64,000 nt of DNA, taken from the NCBI RefSeq assembly GCF_022829445.1, contig NZ_JAKSXY010000125.1, forward strand, positions 62,001 through 126,000, in the 5' to 3' direction. Positions within the stretch are counted from its first letter, which is position 1, and each line of letters starts with the position of its first letter. This stretch comes from Methylobacterium sp. J-068 (GTDB lineage Bacteria; Pseudomonadota; Alphaproteobacteria; Rhizobiales; Beijerinckiaceae). Positions 33,892 to 42,850 of this stretch are shown in pieces. Made by a program: the position numbers and the translations under genes. The notes under the pieces were generated by a model, which was not told the origin of the DNA, searched no databases, and saw only the letters and a list, made by a program, of their open reading frames with translations.

Positions 33892-35285
33892 GCGGCCAAC
33901 CCGCGATTCGCGAGGCCCGGCGCGGCGGCGATCAGGCGGGCGCTGGGACCGTCGGAACGCAGGGCGCCGTCCGCATCGGTGAGGCCGATCCGCTCCAACC
34001 ACGCCTCGAATTCGGGTGCCCGCTTCAGTCCGAGCACTTCGCGCAGGTAGAGTGAATCGTGGAACGAGGTGGATTGGTAGTTCAGCATCACGTCGTCGGC
34101 GCCGGGCACGCCCATGATGAAGGTGCAGCCGGCCGCTCCGAGCAGGGTCAGCAGTGTGTCCATGTCATTTTGGTCGGCTTCGGCGTGGTTGGTGTAGCAG
34201 ACGTCGACGCCGAGGGGCACGCCCATGAGCTTGCCGCAGAAGTGATCCTCCAGGCCCGCGCGGATGATCTCCTTGCCGTCGTAGAGATATTCCGGCCCGA
34301 TGAAGCCCACCACGGTGTTGACCAGGAGCGGCCGGAAAGCCCGCGCCACCGCGTAGGCCCGCGCCTCCAGGGTTTGCTGGTCGATGCCGTGGTGCTGGCC
34401 CGCCGAGAGGGCCGAGCCCTGCCCGGTCTCGAAATACATGCAGTTGTCGCCCACCGTGCCGCGCTTGAGGGCGAGCGCCGCTTCGTGGGCTTCCTTCAGG
34501 ATCGGCAGCGTCACGCCGAAGCTCGCATTGGCCCCTTGCGTGCCCGCGATCGACTGGAACACCAGATCGACCGGCAGACCCCGGTTCATCGCCTCGATCG
34601 TCGTGGTGACGTGGGTGAGGATGCACCCTTGCGTCGGGATCTCCAGGCGCCGGATCAGGTCGTCGAAGAGATGGAGCAGCCCGCTCAGGGTGGAGACGGA
34701 ATCCGAGGCCGGGTTCAGGCCGATCACCGCGTCGCCGCAGCCGTAGGACAGGCCGTCGATGATCGAGGCGGTGATGCCGGCGGCATCGTCGGTCGGGTGG
34801 TTCGGCTGGAGCCGGACCGCGAGTCTGCCCTGTAGCCCGATGGTGTTGCGGAACCGGGTCACCACCCGGCACTTGCGCGCGACCAGGATGAGATCCTGGT
34901 TGCGCATGATCTTGGAGACCGCCGCCGCGATCTCGGGCGTGATGCCGGGCGCGATCCGAGCCAGGGTCGCGGACGGGGCGGTGAGCAGGAACTCGCGGAA
35001 ATCGCCGACCGTGAGGTGCGCGATTTCGTGGAACGCCGCCGCGTCGTGCGTGTCGAGGATGAGGCGGGTGACGTCGTCGGCCTCGTAGGCGATCAGCGGC
35101 CTGGCCAGGATCTCGCTCAGGGGCACGTCCGCGAGGCACCAGCGCGCCGCCATCTCCTCCTCGGCCGATTCCGCCGCGATGCCGGCGAGCCGGTCGCCGG
35201 AGCGCACCGGCGTCGCCTTCGCCATCAGGGTGGCGAGATCGGCGAAGACATGGGTCCTGGCACCGACGAGATGACGATAGGCCAT
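33888..35285 (-). CDS. eutB: Ethanolamine ammonia-lyase large subunit
   Basis: The catalytic TIM-barrel chain, 465 residues, close to the usual 455-465. Conserved stretches include QDLILVARKCRVVTRFRNTIGLQGRLAVRLQPNHP, GDAVIGLNPASDS and the substrate Glu region MYFETGQGSALSAGQHHG, then VNTVVGFIGPEYLYDGKEI. It is translationally coupled to eutC. Acetaldehyde made here could feed the NAD-dependent aldehyde dehydrogenase at the far right end, although that gene is 28 kb away. Ammonia release makes it a nitrogen source pathway. Confidence 0.97.
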   Translation of the reverse strand: MAYRHLVGARTHVFADLATLMAKATPVRSGDRLAGIAAESAEEEMAARWCLADVPLSEILARPLIAYEADDVTRLILDTHDAAAFHEIAHLTVGDFREFLLTAPSATLARIAPGITPEIAAAVSKIMRNQDLILVARKCRVVTRFRNTIGLQGRLAVRLQPNHPTDDAAGITASIIDGLSYGCGDAVIGLNPASDSVSTLSGLLHLFDDLIRRLEIPTQGCILTHVTTTIEAMNRGLPVDLVFQSIAGTQGANASFGVTLPILKEAHEAALALKRGTVGDNCMYFETGQGSALSAGQHHGIDQQTLEARAYAVARAFRPLLVNTVVGFIGPEYLYDGKEIIRAGLEDHFCGKLMGVPLGVDVCYTNHAEADQNDMDTLLTLLGAAGCTFIMGVPGADDVMLNYQSTSFHDSLYLREVLGLKRAPEFEAWLERIGLTDADGALRSDGPSARLIAAAPGLANRGLAA

Positions 35286-35360
35286 GGCGCGACGCTCCCC
35301 CGGGAAACCTCAAGATCGCGCCCGGGACCGGTCCGGCAAGGGCGCGATCCCTTCGGGCGC

Positions 35361-36221
35361 CTAAACCGCGCCCGCGTGCGGGGCCGGCTCCTCGGTGGAG
35401 ATCGCGTCGACGGTGCGCTGGGGCGGAGAGCCCTGCCCGTCCGAGCGGACGATGCGGATCTGCTGGTTGACGGGCTGCATGTTGCCCCAGGGCGTCGAGA
35501 ACGCGATCTCGGCGGCGTCGCGCCCGACGCCGATGCGCACGAGCCCGTCGAGATCGGCCTGCCGCGTCGCGTCGAACAGCCACCAGCGCCCGTCGAGATA
35601 GGCCTCGAACACCGCGTGGAAATCGCTCGGCACGAGGCCGTGGGCGTAGCAGCTGACGAACCGGGCGGGGATGCCCAGCGCCCGACAGAAGGCGGTACCG
35701 ATATGCGCGAAGTCGCGGCAGACGCCGGCGCGCTTCAACAGGCTCTCGTCCGCCGTGGTCTCGCCGTCGCTGGTACCGGGTTGGTAGGTCAGGTGGTCGT
35801 GGATCCAGTTGCAGATCGCGTTGACCCGCTGATGCCCCTTCGGCAGCGCGCCGAACTCGGCCAGCGCGAAGGGCGTCAACCGATCGGACGAGACGAAGCG
35901 GCTCGGCAGCAGGAAGGGCAGGATGTCGAGCGGGAGCTGCGAGATCGGCGTCTCGTCGATCGTCGCGGGATCGGCCCGGTGAACGGTGAGATCGACCTCG
36001 GCGCTGTATTCCAGCGAGAACTGCCCGACCGGCACGTTGACGCCGAGGTAGCGGTTCTGGAGGTCCGGCGTGATGTAGATGTCGCGCTTGAGGTTCGGCG
36101 ACAGGATCAGGCTCTCACTCAGGATCTCGACGCTGCGCAGACGCGCCACTTCGAGATTGAAGATGAACGTCGTGTCGGACAGGATATTGTAGGATAGATT
36201 GCAGCCGAGTTGATAGCGCAC
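35361..36221 (-). CDS. Transglutaminase-like cysteine protease family protein
   Basis: A 286-residue cytoplasmic protein. I chose the GTG at 36221, which has AAGGAGC 7 bases upstream; the frame is open to 36284. An N-terminal beta domain (about residues 1-140) precedes the transglutaminase-like core with Cys in KRAGVCRDFAHIGTAFCRALG, His in DFHAVFEAYLDG and Asp in WWLFDATRQAD, a full catalytic triad. Such proteins are common in alphaproteobacteria, sometimes beside alpha-E and circularly permuted ATP-grasp partners; none is here. It sits between lutC and eutB on the same strand, and its substrate is unknown. Confidence 0.87.
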   Translation of the reverse strand: MRYQLGCNLSYNILSDTTFIFNLEVARLRSVEILSESLILSPNLKRDIYITPDLQNRYLGVNVPVGQFSLEYSAEVDLTVHRADPATIDETPISQLPLDILPFLLPSRFVSSDRLTPFALAEFGALPKGHQRVNAICNWIHDHLTYQPGTSDGETTADESLLKRAGVCRDFAHIGTAFCRALGIPARFVSCYAHGLVPSDFHAVFEAYLDGRWWLFDATRQADLDGLVRIGVGRDAAEIAFSTPWGNMQPVNQQIRIVRSDGQGSPPQRTVDAISTEEPAPHAGAV

Positions 36222-36303
36222 CGTCCGCTCCTTGCTGGCCTGTGATGCCGCTCGGTATAGCAAGGATCGCGCCTCCGGGCGCATCGCGCGAAGGCCCGAA
36301 CCG

Positions 36304-36900
36304 TCAGTTTGCGCGGGGCGCCAGGATCACCGTGAGCGAGCGCACGCCCTGCGCGCCGTGGATCAGCACGCCCTCGATATCGGCCGTGGCCGAGGGCCCG
36401 GTATGGAGCACCGCATAATCCGCGCGCGCGAAGTCCGGACGGCGATAGGCCGCCTGGATGTTGATGACGATGTCGGCCGGGTCGAGCAGGACAATCAGGT
36501 GCTGGGCGAGGTAGGCGACCGCATTCACCTGCAACTCGGCTTGCGTGAACAGCACCGAGCCGGTCTCGGCCACGCCGAAGACCGCGCGCACGATGGCGAC
36601 GTCGACATCCGCAAGATCGTGTGGGCGTGCCACCGCCGCGAGATCGCGATTGCCCGCGACCTCCGGCACGGCCGAGGCGATGACCTTCGCGCCCGCCAGC
36701 CGCTCGCGCACGCTCGCGAAGGGGTCCTCCCCCGGGATCACCTCGGCCATCCGGCCGCCCATGCGCTTCAGGCGTTCGCCGAACTCGGCCACATGGTCGT
36801 CGCCGACGAGGGGGGCGAAGTCCGGCACCTCCGGCAACGGGTGCTCGCCCGCCGGACGGTTCCGGCGGATGCGCGCGAGGGTGTCTTCGCGAACGCTCAC
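36304..36900 (-). CDS. lutC: Lactate utilization protein C
   Basis: A 198-residue protein of the LUD/YkgG family, part of the LutABC iron-sulfur L-lactate oxidase system. Family features: NRPAGEHPLPEVPDFAPL near the start, VFGVAETGSVLFTQAEL in the centre and HGAQGVRSLTVILAPRA at the end. The start codon is a GTG at 36900 that overlaps the lutB stop (GTGA), so translation is coupled. No FadR-type LutR regulator or lactate permease gene is adjacent. Confidence 0.93.
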   Translation of the reverse strand: MSVREDTLARIRRNRPAGEHPLPEVPDFAPLVGDDHVAEFGERLKRMGGRMAEVIPGEDPFASVRERLAGAKVIASAVPEVAGNRDLAAVARPHDLADVDVAIVRAVFGVAETGSVLFTQAELQVNAVAYLAQHLIVLLDPADIVINIQAAYRRPDFARADYAVLHTGPSATADIEGVLIHGAQGVRSLTVILAPRAN

Positions 36901-38531
36901 TTCACGCCCTCCGGTCCCTTGGTGCCGGCTGTGCCGGTGCCGGCCTTACCGGTGCCGGCCTTGCCCATGCGGTTCTGCTTGTACCAGGCGTGGAAGGTCT
37001 GGCGCGGAGCCTCCGGCATCTCGCGGCCCTTCCCCCATGTGTTGAGCGGATTGTAGACGGCGAAGCGCGGCAGCACCTTGAGGGCGGAATCGGCGGCGCC
37101 GATGGCGGCCCGGTAGGTCGCCGGACGGCTGAGCACCTGCCCGGCCGCCTTCATCATGCCCTGCTTCAGAAGTGGGATCTGGTGCTCCTCGGCCAGCACC
37201 TTGCGCCAAGCGAAGATCTGCTCGTGGATGTTGATCTTCACCGGGCAGACGTTGGTGCAGCTCCCGTTCATCGTCGAGGAGAACGGCAGGGTCGAGTACT
37301 TCCGCTTGTTGAAGGTCGGGTCGATGATGAGGCCGATCGGCCCCGAATAGGTGGCGCCGTAGGAGAGGCCGCCGGAGCGCCGGTAGACCGGGCAGGTGTT
37401 CATGCAGGCGCCGCAGCGGATGCATTTCAGCGAGGTCCAGAACTCCTCCATCCCGAGCCGCTCGGAACGGCCGTTATCGACCAGCACGTAGTGCATGGGC
37501 GCGCCAGTCCGCGGTTTGCGGAAATGCGAGGTGTACTGGGTGATGGGCGAGCCCAGGGCCGAGCGCGAGAGCAGGCGCAGGAACACGCCGAGATGCTCGA
37601 TGCGCGGGATCAGCTTCTCGATGCCGATGGAGTGGATCTGCAGCTTGGGCACGTTGCCCGAGAGGTCGGCATTGCCCTCGTTGGTGCAGGTCACCACCGT
37701 GCCGGTCTCCGCGATGGCGAAGTTGCAGCCGGTCAGCCCCGCATCCGCCTCCAGGATGAGTGGGCGCGTGTGCATGCGCTGGCTCTCGGCGAGGTAGTGC
37801 GCGTCGTCGTTCTCGGGGTCGGTCCCCATGGTGCGGGCGAAGACGTCGGCGACGTCGAAGCGGGTCTTGTGCACGGCCGGCACCACGACGTGGCTCGGCT
37901 CCTCGTTGTCGAGTTGCTGGATGCGCTCGCCGAGATCGGTCTCGATCACCTCGATGCCGGTGCCGGCCATGTAGTGCCGGAAGCCGCATTCCTCGGTGAG
38001 CATCGACTTCGACTTGATCAGCGACTTCGCGCCGTGCTCCTTCAGGATGCCGTGGACGATGCGGTTGTGCTCGGCCCCGTCCGCCGCCCAATGCACCTGG
38101 ACCCCGTTGGCCTTGGCCTGAGCCTCGAACTGTTCGAGGTAGCGATCGAGGTTGGCCAGCGTGTGCGTCTTGATCTGCGAGGCGAGTTCGCGAAGCTCCT
38201 CCCATTCGGGAATCCCGAAGGCGGCGGTGTCGCGCTTGCCGCGCAGGTCCCACAGGCGCGCGTCGTGCGCCTTCTGGTGCATGGGCGCCGCGAGGAAGCG
38301 CTCGGCCGCCTCGGCCTGATCGATGGGGCGGTCGCCCCGGATCTTGGCGCCGCGCGGCTGCGGTTCGCGGGGTGCCTTGGCGGCGATGGGCCGAGAGGCC
38401 CCTTCCGCGTGCTGAAGGCGCCGGCCGTCCTGTCCGCGCTCGCTCTCGTCGTTGCCCGCCATCACCTCGGGATGGATGACGCCGTCGCGCTGCGTGCCGT
38501 CAGGCGGCTGGAGATCGTCGGACGCGCTCAT
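36897..38531 (-). CDS. lutB: Lactate utilization iron-sulfur protein B
   Basis: The 544-residue iron-sulfur subunit. I chose the ATG at 38531, overlapping the lutA stop as ATGA. The LUD domain carries KSKSMLTEECGFRHYM, GTGIEVIETDLGERI and FAIAETGTVVTCTNEGN. The two [4Fe-4S] motifs are CIRCGACMNTCPVYR and CTNVCPVKI, the second without the full four-Cys spacing, as is usual. The protein is longer than the roughly 475 residues of B. subtilis LutB: about 65 low-complexity N-terminal residues (many Asp, Glu, Arg and Pro) and a C-terminal tail made of GKAGTG-type repeats. Both additions look dispensable. Confidence 0.93.
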   Translation of the reverse strand: MSASDDLQPPDGTQRDGVIHPEVMAGNDESERGQDGRRLQHAEGASRPIAAKAPREPQPRGAKIRGDRPIDQAEAAERFLAAPMHQKAHDARLWDLRGKRDTAAFGIPEWEELRELASQIKTHTLANLDRYLEQFEAQAKANGVQVHWAADGAEHNRIVHGILKEHGAKSLIKSKSMLTEECGFRHYMAGTGIEVIETDLGERIQQLDNEEPSHVVVPAVHKTRFDVADVFARTMGTDPENDDAHYLAESQRMHTRPLILEADAGLTGCNFAIAETGTVVTCTNEGNADLSGNVPKLQIHSIGIEKLIPRIEHLGVFLRLLSRSALGSPITQYTSHFRKPRTGAPMHYVLVDNGRSERLGMEEFWTSLKCIRCGACMNTCPVYRRSGGLSYGATYSGPIGLIIDPTFNKRKYSTLPFSSTMNGSCTNVCPVKINIHEQIFAWRKVLAEEHQIPLLKQGMMKAAGQVLSRPATYRAAIGAADSALKVLPRFAVYNPLNTWGKGREMPEAPRQTFHAWYKQNRMGKAGTGKAGTGTAGTKGPEGVK

Positions 38532-39271
38532 GCGGTCGCTCCATTGAGGATGCGGGCGATGTGGATGAACTTGAGGGGGACGCCGATTCGATCCGCGCAG
38601 CCCTTCTGGTGCATCATGCAGGAGGAGTCGGCCGAGACGACGTACTCGGCTCCCGCCTGGGCGTGGTCGCTGACCTTGTCGTAGCCCATCTTGGCCGAGA
38701 CGGCGGGCTCGAACACCGAGAAGGTGCCGCCGAAGCCGCAGCACTCGTCGGGCCGGGCCGGCACCACGATCTCGATGCCCTTGACTTTCTTCAGAAGGTC
38801 GAGGGGCTTGGAGAAGAACGGCGCGTTGAGTTCGGACGGACGGGCATGGTGGATGCCGCGCAGCGCGTTGCAATTGCCGTGGTAGCCCACCCGGTGCGGA
38901 AACTCGGCCCAGGGAAATTCCTCGACCTTGAGGATGTCGTGCAGGAACTCCACGAGTTCGAAGGTCTTCTGGCGGACCGCCGTGACCTCAGGCGTCTGCG
39001 GAATCGCCGTGAGGTGTTCGCGCACCTGATGCACGCAGGAGCCGGACGGGGCGACGATGTAGTCGAACCCCGAAAAGTTCTTGACGAACAGGGCCTCGGT
39101 GGCGGCGGCCTCCGCGTGGCAGCCGGTATTCGTCATCGGCTGGCCGCAGCAGGTCTGGTCGAACGGATAATGCACGTCGAGGCCGAAGCGTTCGAGCAAT
39201 TCCAGCGTGGCGATCCCCACCTCCGGCTCGAAGGCATCGACGTAGCACGGCACGAACAGTCCGATGCGCAT
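38528..39271 (-). CDS. lutA: Lactate utilization protein A, CCG-domain (Fe-S) oxidoreductase subunit
   Basis: A 247-residue protein with two CCG domains, the type found in LutA, GlpC and heterodisulfide reductase B. The Cys-rich motifs are DQTCCGQPMTNTGC and DECCGFGGTFSVFEP, likely ligands for a non-cubane or [4Fe-4S] cluster. With LutB and LutC it should oxidise L-lactate to pyruvate. It heads the lutABC run and lies 73 bases after poxB on the same strand, so the product pyruvate meets a pyruvate oxidase encoded next door. Confidence 0.94.
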   Translation of the reverse strand: MRIGLFVPCYVDAFEPEVGIATLELLERFGLDVHYPFDQTCCGQPMTNTGCHAEAAATEALFVKNFSGFDYIVAPSGSCVHQVREHLTAIPQTPEVTAVRQKTFELVEFLHDILKVEEFPWAEFPHRVGYHGNCNALRGIHHARPSELNAPFFSKPLDLLKKVKGIEIVVPARPDECCGFGGTFSVFEPAVSAKMGYDKVSDHAQAGAEYVVSADSSCMMHQKGCADRIGVPLKFIHIARILNGATA

Positions 39272-39344
39272 GGCGTTTTCCGGGCTGCGCGGCCGGTGTC
39301 GCGAAGACCCGGCCGCTTTGGAAATATTCTACTCTGAGGCCGGT

Positions 39345-41105
39345 CTAGCGGAGGAGGTTCGTCTTGGCGAGATCGAGGACCGAATCGCCGCGTCCGCTCA
39401 TCACCGCGCGTAGGACGTAGAGGCTGAAACCCTTCACCTGCTTGCCGTCGATCTTCGGCGGCATCGAGAGTTCCTGGCGCGCCACCACGCAGTCGAGGAG
39501 GGCCGGGCCGGGATGGGACAGGACCTCGCGCACGCCCGCTTCCAATTCGGCGGGGTCCTCGACCCGCACGGCGTGGATGCCGGCGCCGCGCGCCATCGCG
39601 GCGAAGTCGGGATTGTCGAGGGCGACCCCGGTCTCGATGTAGCCGGCGGCCTTCATCTCCAGCTCCACGAAGCCCAGGGTGCCGTTGTTGTAGACGATGA
39701 CCTTCAGGGGCAGCTTCTGCTGGCGTAAGGTCAGGAGGTCGCCCATCAGCATGGCGAAACCGCCGTCGCCCGAGAGCGACACCACCTGCCTGTCGGGATA
39801 GGCGGCCTGGGCGCCGATGCCCTGAGCCATGGCATTGGCCATGGAACCGTGGACCCACGAGCCGATGAGCCGGCGGCGGCCGTTCATCGTGAGGTAGCGC
39901 GCCGCCCAGATCGTCGGCGTGCCGACATCCGCCGTGAAGACGGTATCCGCCGCCGCCGCTTCGCTGATCAGCTTGGTCAGGTATTGCGGGTGGATTGGGG
40001 TCTCGGCGGATTTCCGCCCGAACCAGCCCCGGGCGGGTGCGCCCGTGGCGAGGTCGTCGAGGTCCTCGCGCGCCTTGGCGTAGTGCTTCAGCGCGGCGTC
40101 GAGGTGCCGGCGCTCGGACTTGACGGCGAGCTTCGGCAGCAGGGCCCGGATGGTGTCGTCCACGTGCCCGACGAGGCCGAGGTCGAGCTTGCAGCGCCGT
40201 CCCAACTGTTCCGGTCGGACGTCGACCTGCGCGATCCGGGCATCGTGTGGGTAGAACTGCCGGTAGGGAAAATCCGTGCCGAGCATCAGCAGCGTGTCGC
40301 AGGACATCATCGCGGCGTAGCCCGACGAGAAGCCGATCAGGCCGGTCATCCCGACATCGTACGGATTGTCGTACTCGACCACGTCCTTGCCGCCGAGCGC
40401 GTGGACGATGGGGCTCTTCAGGGTTTCCGCGAGCCGGAGCAGCTCCGCGTGCGCGCCGGCGCAGCCGCGCCCGCACAGCAGCGTGACGCGCTCGGAGTCA
40501 TTGAGCAGATCGGCTAGCGCGTCGAGGTCCGGCTCGGCCGGGCGCACCACGGGGCGCGGCGGGATCAGGCCGGGATTGGGCGCGGCGCGGCGTGGCGGCG
40601 CGTCCATCAGGGCGACATCGCCCGGAATGATCACCACCGCGACACCGCTCAGGCCGATGGCGGCGCGCATGGCGTTCTCCAGCACCTGCGGCAGCTGCGA
40701 GGCATCGCCGACCATCTCGCAGTAATGACTGCACCCACGGAACAGCTGCCCCGGATGCGTCTCCTGGAAATAGCCCGAGCCGATCTCGGCCGTCGGAATA
40801 TGCGCCGCGATGGCCAGCACCGGCGTGCGGGTGCGGTGGCAATCGTAGAGTCCGTTGATGAGGTGGACGTGGCCCGGTCCGCAGGAGCCGGCACAGACCG
40901 CGAGTTTGCCGGAGAGCTGGCTGTCGGCGCCCGCCGCGAAGGCCGCGACCTCCTCGTGGCGGACGTGGATCCAGTCGATGGTGCCCCGCGCCCGCAGCGA
41001 CTCGGTCAATGCGTTCAGGCTGTCCCCGACGATCCCGTAGATGCGCTGGACGCCGGCCTGCTCGAGGGTGTCGACGACGAGGTCCGCGACGGTGGCGATC
41101 TTCAT
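39345..41105 (-). CDS. poxB: Pyruvate dehydrogenase (quinone), pyruvate oxidase PoxB
   Basis: A ThDP-, FAD-dependent enzyme that decarboxylates pyruvate to acetate and CO2 with electron transfer to ubiquinone. The 586 residues cover the Pyr domain with catalytic Glu (HVRHEEVAAFAAGADSQL), the FAD-binding centre (VDVRPEQLGRR) and the PP domain with the ThDP motif (SLSGDGGFAMLMGDLLTL ... VYNNGTLGFVE). The last 30 residues (KGFSLYVLRAVMSGRGDSVLDLAKTNLLR) match the membrane-binding C-terminal segment of E. coli PoxB, which separates it from acetolactate synthase. It sits directly upstream of lutABC, suggesting a lactate-pyruvate-acetate route. Confidence 0.92.
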   Translation of the reverse strand: MKIATVADLVVDTLEQAGVQRIYGIVGDSLNALTESLRARGTIDWIHVRHEEVAAFAAGADSQLSGKLAVCAGSCGPGHVHLINGLYDCHRTRTPVLAIAAHIPTAEIGSGYFQETHPGQLFRGCSHYCEMVGDASQLPQVLENAMRAAIGLSGVAVVIIPGDVALMDAPPRRAAPNPGLIPPRPVVRPAEPDLDALADLLNDSERVTLLCGRGCAGAHAELLRLAETLKSPIVHALGGKDVVEYDNPYDVGMTGLIGFSSGYAAMMSCDTLLMLGTDFPYRQFYPHDARIAQVDVRPEQLGRRCKLDLGLVGHVDDTIRALLPKLAVKSERRHLDAALKHYAKAREDLDDLATGAPARGWFGRKSAETPIHPQYLTKLISEAAAADTVFTADVGTPTIWAARYLTMNGRRRLIGSWVHGSMANAMAQGIGAQAAYPDRQVVSLSGDGGFAMLMGDLLTLRQQKLPLKVIVYNNGTLGFVELEMKAAGYIETGVALDNPDFAAMARGAGIHAVRVEDPAELEAGVREVLSHPGPALLDCVVARQELSMPPKIDGKQVKGFSLYVLRAVMSGRGDSVLDLAKTNLLR

Positions 41106-41187
41106 GGAATTCGGCTCCGGTTGTCCCGAGCCGAACCTCCGCCGCCACCGGGAGTTCCGTGTGAGGAATGTCCCCGGAGCGGATCTG

Positions 41188-41787
41188 TCAGTCGGCGATA
41201 TCGGCCACGCGCGGGGCGATCACGGCGAACAGGTCGCCCAGGGTCGCGAGGCTCGCGGCCTGAAGCGCGGCCGCCGGCACGATCGAACCGTCCGAACTGG
41301 GCAGCGCCCGCGTCGCGGTGGTCTCGGCCACCACGGTCGGGCTGAAGCCGAGGTTGAAGGCGCCCCGCCCCGTCGAGTTGATGCACATGTGCGTCATGAA
41401 GCCGGCGAGGATGACCGACGTGACGCCGGCGCCCTGGAGCCGATCCCGCAGATCGGTTCCCACGAAGGCGTTGGGGAAGGTCTTGACGATGACCGGCTCA
41501 CCGTCCCGGGGCGCGACCTCGTCGCTGATCGCGCCGATGGCGGCGGTAACGTCGTAGGGCGAACCCGGCCCGGCATCGTGCTGGACGTGGAAGACCGGCA
41601 CGCCCGCCCCACGGGCCCGGTCGAGGAGCGCGCGCGCGGCGGTGAGCGCCGGCTCCACGTTCTCCAGCCGCATCACGCCCTCGCGATAGGTGTTCTGCAG
41701 GTCGATCATCACCAGGGCGGAGCCGGTCAGGCGCGCCGGTTCGACGGGGAGCCCGGACAGGATGCGCAGCGTCTTCAGATCGCTCAT
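41188..41787 (-). CDS. Isochorismatase-family cysteine hydrolase
   Basis: A 199-residue single-domain protein with the Asp-Lys-Cys triad of the family: Asp in ALVMIDLQNTY, Lys in PVIVKTFPNAF and Cys in THMCINSTGRGAF, the last preceded by the usual cis-peptide region. An N-terminal segment of about 20 residues before the first strand is typical of the nicotinamidase-related group. Substrate cannot be predicted; amide hydrolysis (nicotinamidase, carbamoylase or similar) is likelier than isochorismate cleavage. It is 82 bases upstream of poxB on the same strand and may be transcribed with it. Confidence 0.88.
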   Translation of the reverse strand: MSDLKTLRILSGLPVEPARLTGSALVMIDLQNTYREGVMRLENVEPALTAARALLDRARGAGVPVFHVQHDAGPGSPYDVTAAIGAISDEVAPRDGEPVIVKTFPNAFVGTDLRDRLQGAGVTSVILAGFMTHMCINSTGRGAFNLGFSPTVVAETTATRALPSSDGSIVPAAALQAASLATLGDLFAVIAPRVADIAD

Positions 41788-41908
41788 GGTCTCGGCATCC
41801 TCCTGCGCGTGGATGGTGGGGCTGGGTGTGCGGCGGACGGGGCCAGGACCGCGGGCCGGTGCGACACGACCCGTCCGTCGATCCGATCCGCCGGTCCCGG
41901 ACCGCCGC

Positions 41909-42217
41909 TCAGCAGCTCAGACGGCGCCCTTCCCGGCGACCGAAGGTGCGATAGTGGACCGCGCCCGAGGGCATCTTGCCCTGCTCGACGGCACGGCGCA
42001 CGTCGGCGTTGCAGCGCAGATATTCCCGCTCGTCGAACCCGGAATCGCCGCCGCGCTCCCGCCGCCCCCGGCCCCGGTCCTCGTAGTCCCGGTCGCCGTA
42101 GTCACGGTCGCGGAAGCCGCGATCCCGAGAGCCGTAATCGCGATCTCCATAGGACTGCGCCGAGGCCGAGCCCATCAGGGCCAGTCCCACCGCCAGCATT
42201 GCACCAAGCACCTTCAT
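41909..42217 (-). CDS. Small secreted protein with DRDYG repeats and a C-terminal HY-x3-G motif
   Basis: A 102-residue protein. I chose the ATG at 42217, which gives a signal peptide (MKVLGAMLAVGLALMGSASA-Q). The mature part starts with short Asp/Arg/Tyr/Gly repeats (DRDYG, DRGFR, DRDYE, DRGRG), so about 40 residues are probably disordered and strongly charged. The final 40 residues (YLRCNADVRRAVEQGKMPSG, then AVHYRTFGRREGRRLSC) match the repeat found in the glycosyltransferases at 28872 and 43944. Two Cys in this part could form a disulfide. Function unknown; an envelope or matrix-associated protein is plausible. Confidence 0.7.
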   Translation of the reverse strand: MKVLGAMLAVGLALMGSASAQSYGDRDYGSRDRGFRDRDYGDRDYEDRGRGRRERGGDSGFDEREYLRCNADVRRAVEQGKMPSGAVHYRTFGRREGRRLSC

Positions 42218-42772
42218 GTCACGTGTTCTCCTCGGTCGGGCGCAGGAACGGCCTGGATGCGCGTCCGGTTCGGCTCGGCTTGACCGCACGTCAACCTAGC
42301 GCGCGTTCCGCCAAAGGCCAGGGCGGCGCGCCCTCGCACGAACTGAGCTGGGGTTGCCATCCGGGGAAATCGGCTGGACCGATGGCTCAACGGCGCGGGC
42401 TCGGCAAAAACCGACTTCCGCCAGGCGCAACACCGTCCGCAAGCGTGGAACACGCCGGCGCCGAAGGTCTCGCGCCCGAGTTGGGATTGAAGGCAGGACG
42501 CCGATGGCCAGGAGCTCGGCGCCCCCATCCGTGCCGTGCGCCAGACCTGCGGGTCGGCGGGGGTGATCGTCGCTGCAGCCGACATGTGGCCGCCGTCTGG
42601 CGCTGCGGTTCGGTCCGCAACGAGCCGCGAAGGCGGGCCAAAATCGCTGTGGGCAGAGATGTAGGGAACCGTCGTCCGCTTCAGTCCGGCTGTGCGCGGT
42701 TCGCTCCCGTCGAGCGGGATGCCGACACCACAGTGGAATTGTTTCTAAAGCCCTGACGGGGATGGCTTTAAA
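42218..42772. other. 555-base stretch without a recognisable gene
   Basis: Several frames are open here on both strands, but none shows a family motif, a signal peptide or a ribosome site. The codon pattern is irregular (Arg/Pro/Ala-rich in every frame), typical of non-coding high-GC DNA. It separates the small secreted protein gene from tRNA-Pro and may be decayed accessory sequence. Confidence 0.5.
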
Positions 42773-42850
42773 TGGTCGGAGCGAGAGGATTCGAACCTCC
42801 GACCCCTAGTCCCCCAGACTAGTGCGCTAACCGGGCTGCGCTACGCTCCG
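42773..42850 (-). tRNA. tRNA-Pro (anticodon GGG)
   Basis: Read on the minus strand it begins CGGAGCGTAGCGCAGC and ends CGCTCCGACCA. The acceptor stem CGGAGCG/CGCTCCG is perfect, the anticodon stem CTAGT/ACTAG encloses the loop CTGGGGG (anticodon GGG, positions 34-36), and the T arm contains GGTTCGAATCC. The 3' CCA is encoded. It is a possible integration site: IS and accessory glycan genes start right beyond its 5' end. Confidence 0.96.

Noticed and set aside
33082..35285. Ethanolamine microcompartment operon
   Set aside because: Only eutB and eutC are present; no shell protein, eutA, eutE or eutH genes nearby.
36990..38684. A 564-codon open frame antisense to lutB
   Set aside because: Shadow frame; no motif, no ribosome site, and lutB is unambiguous on the other strand.
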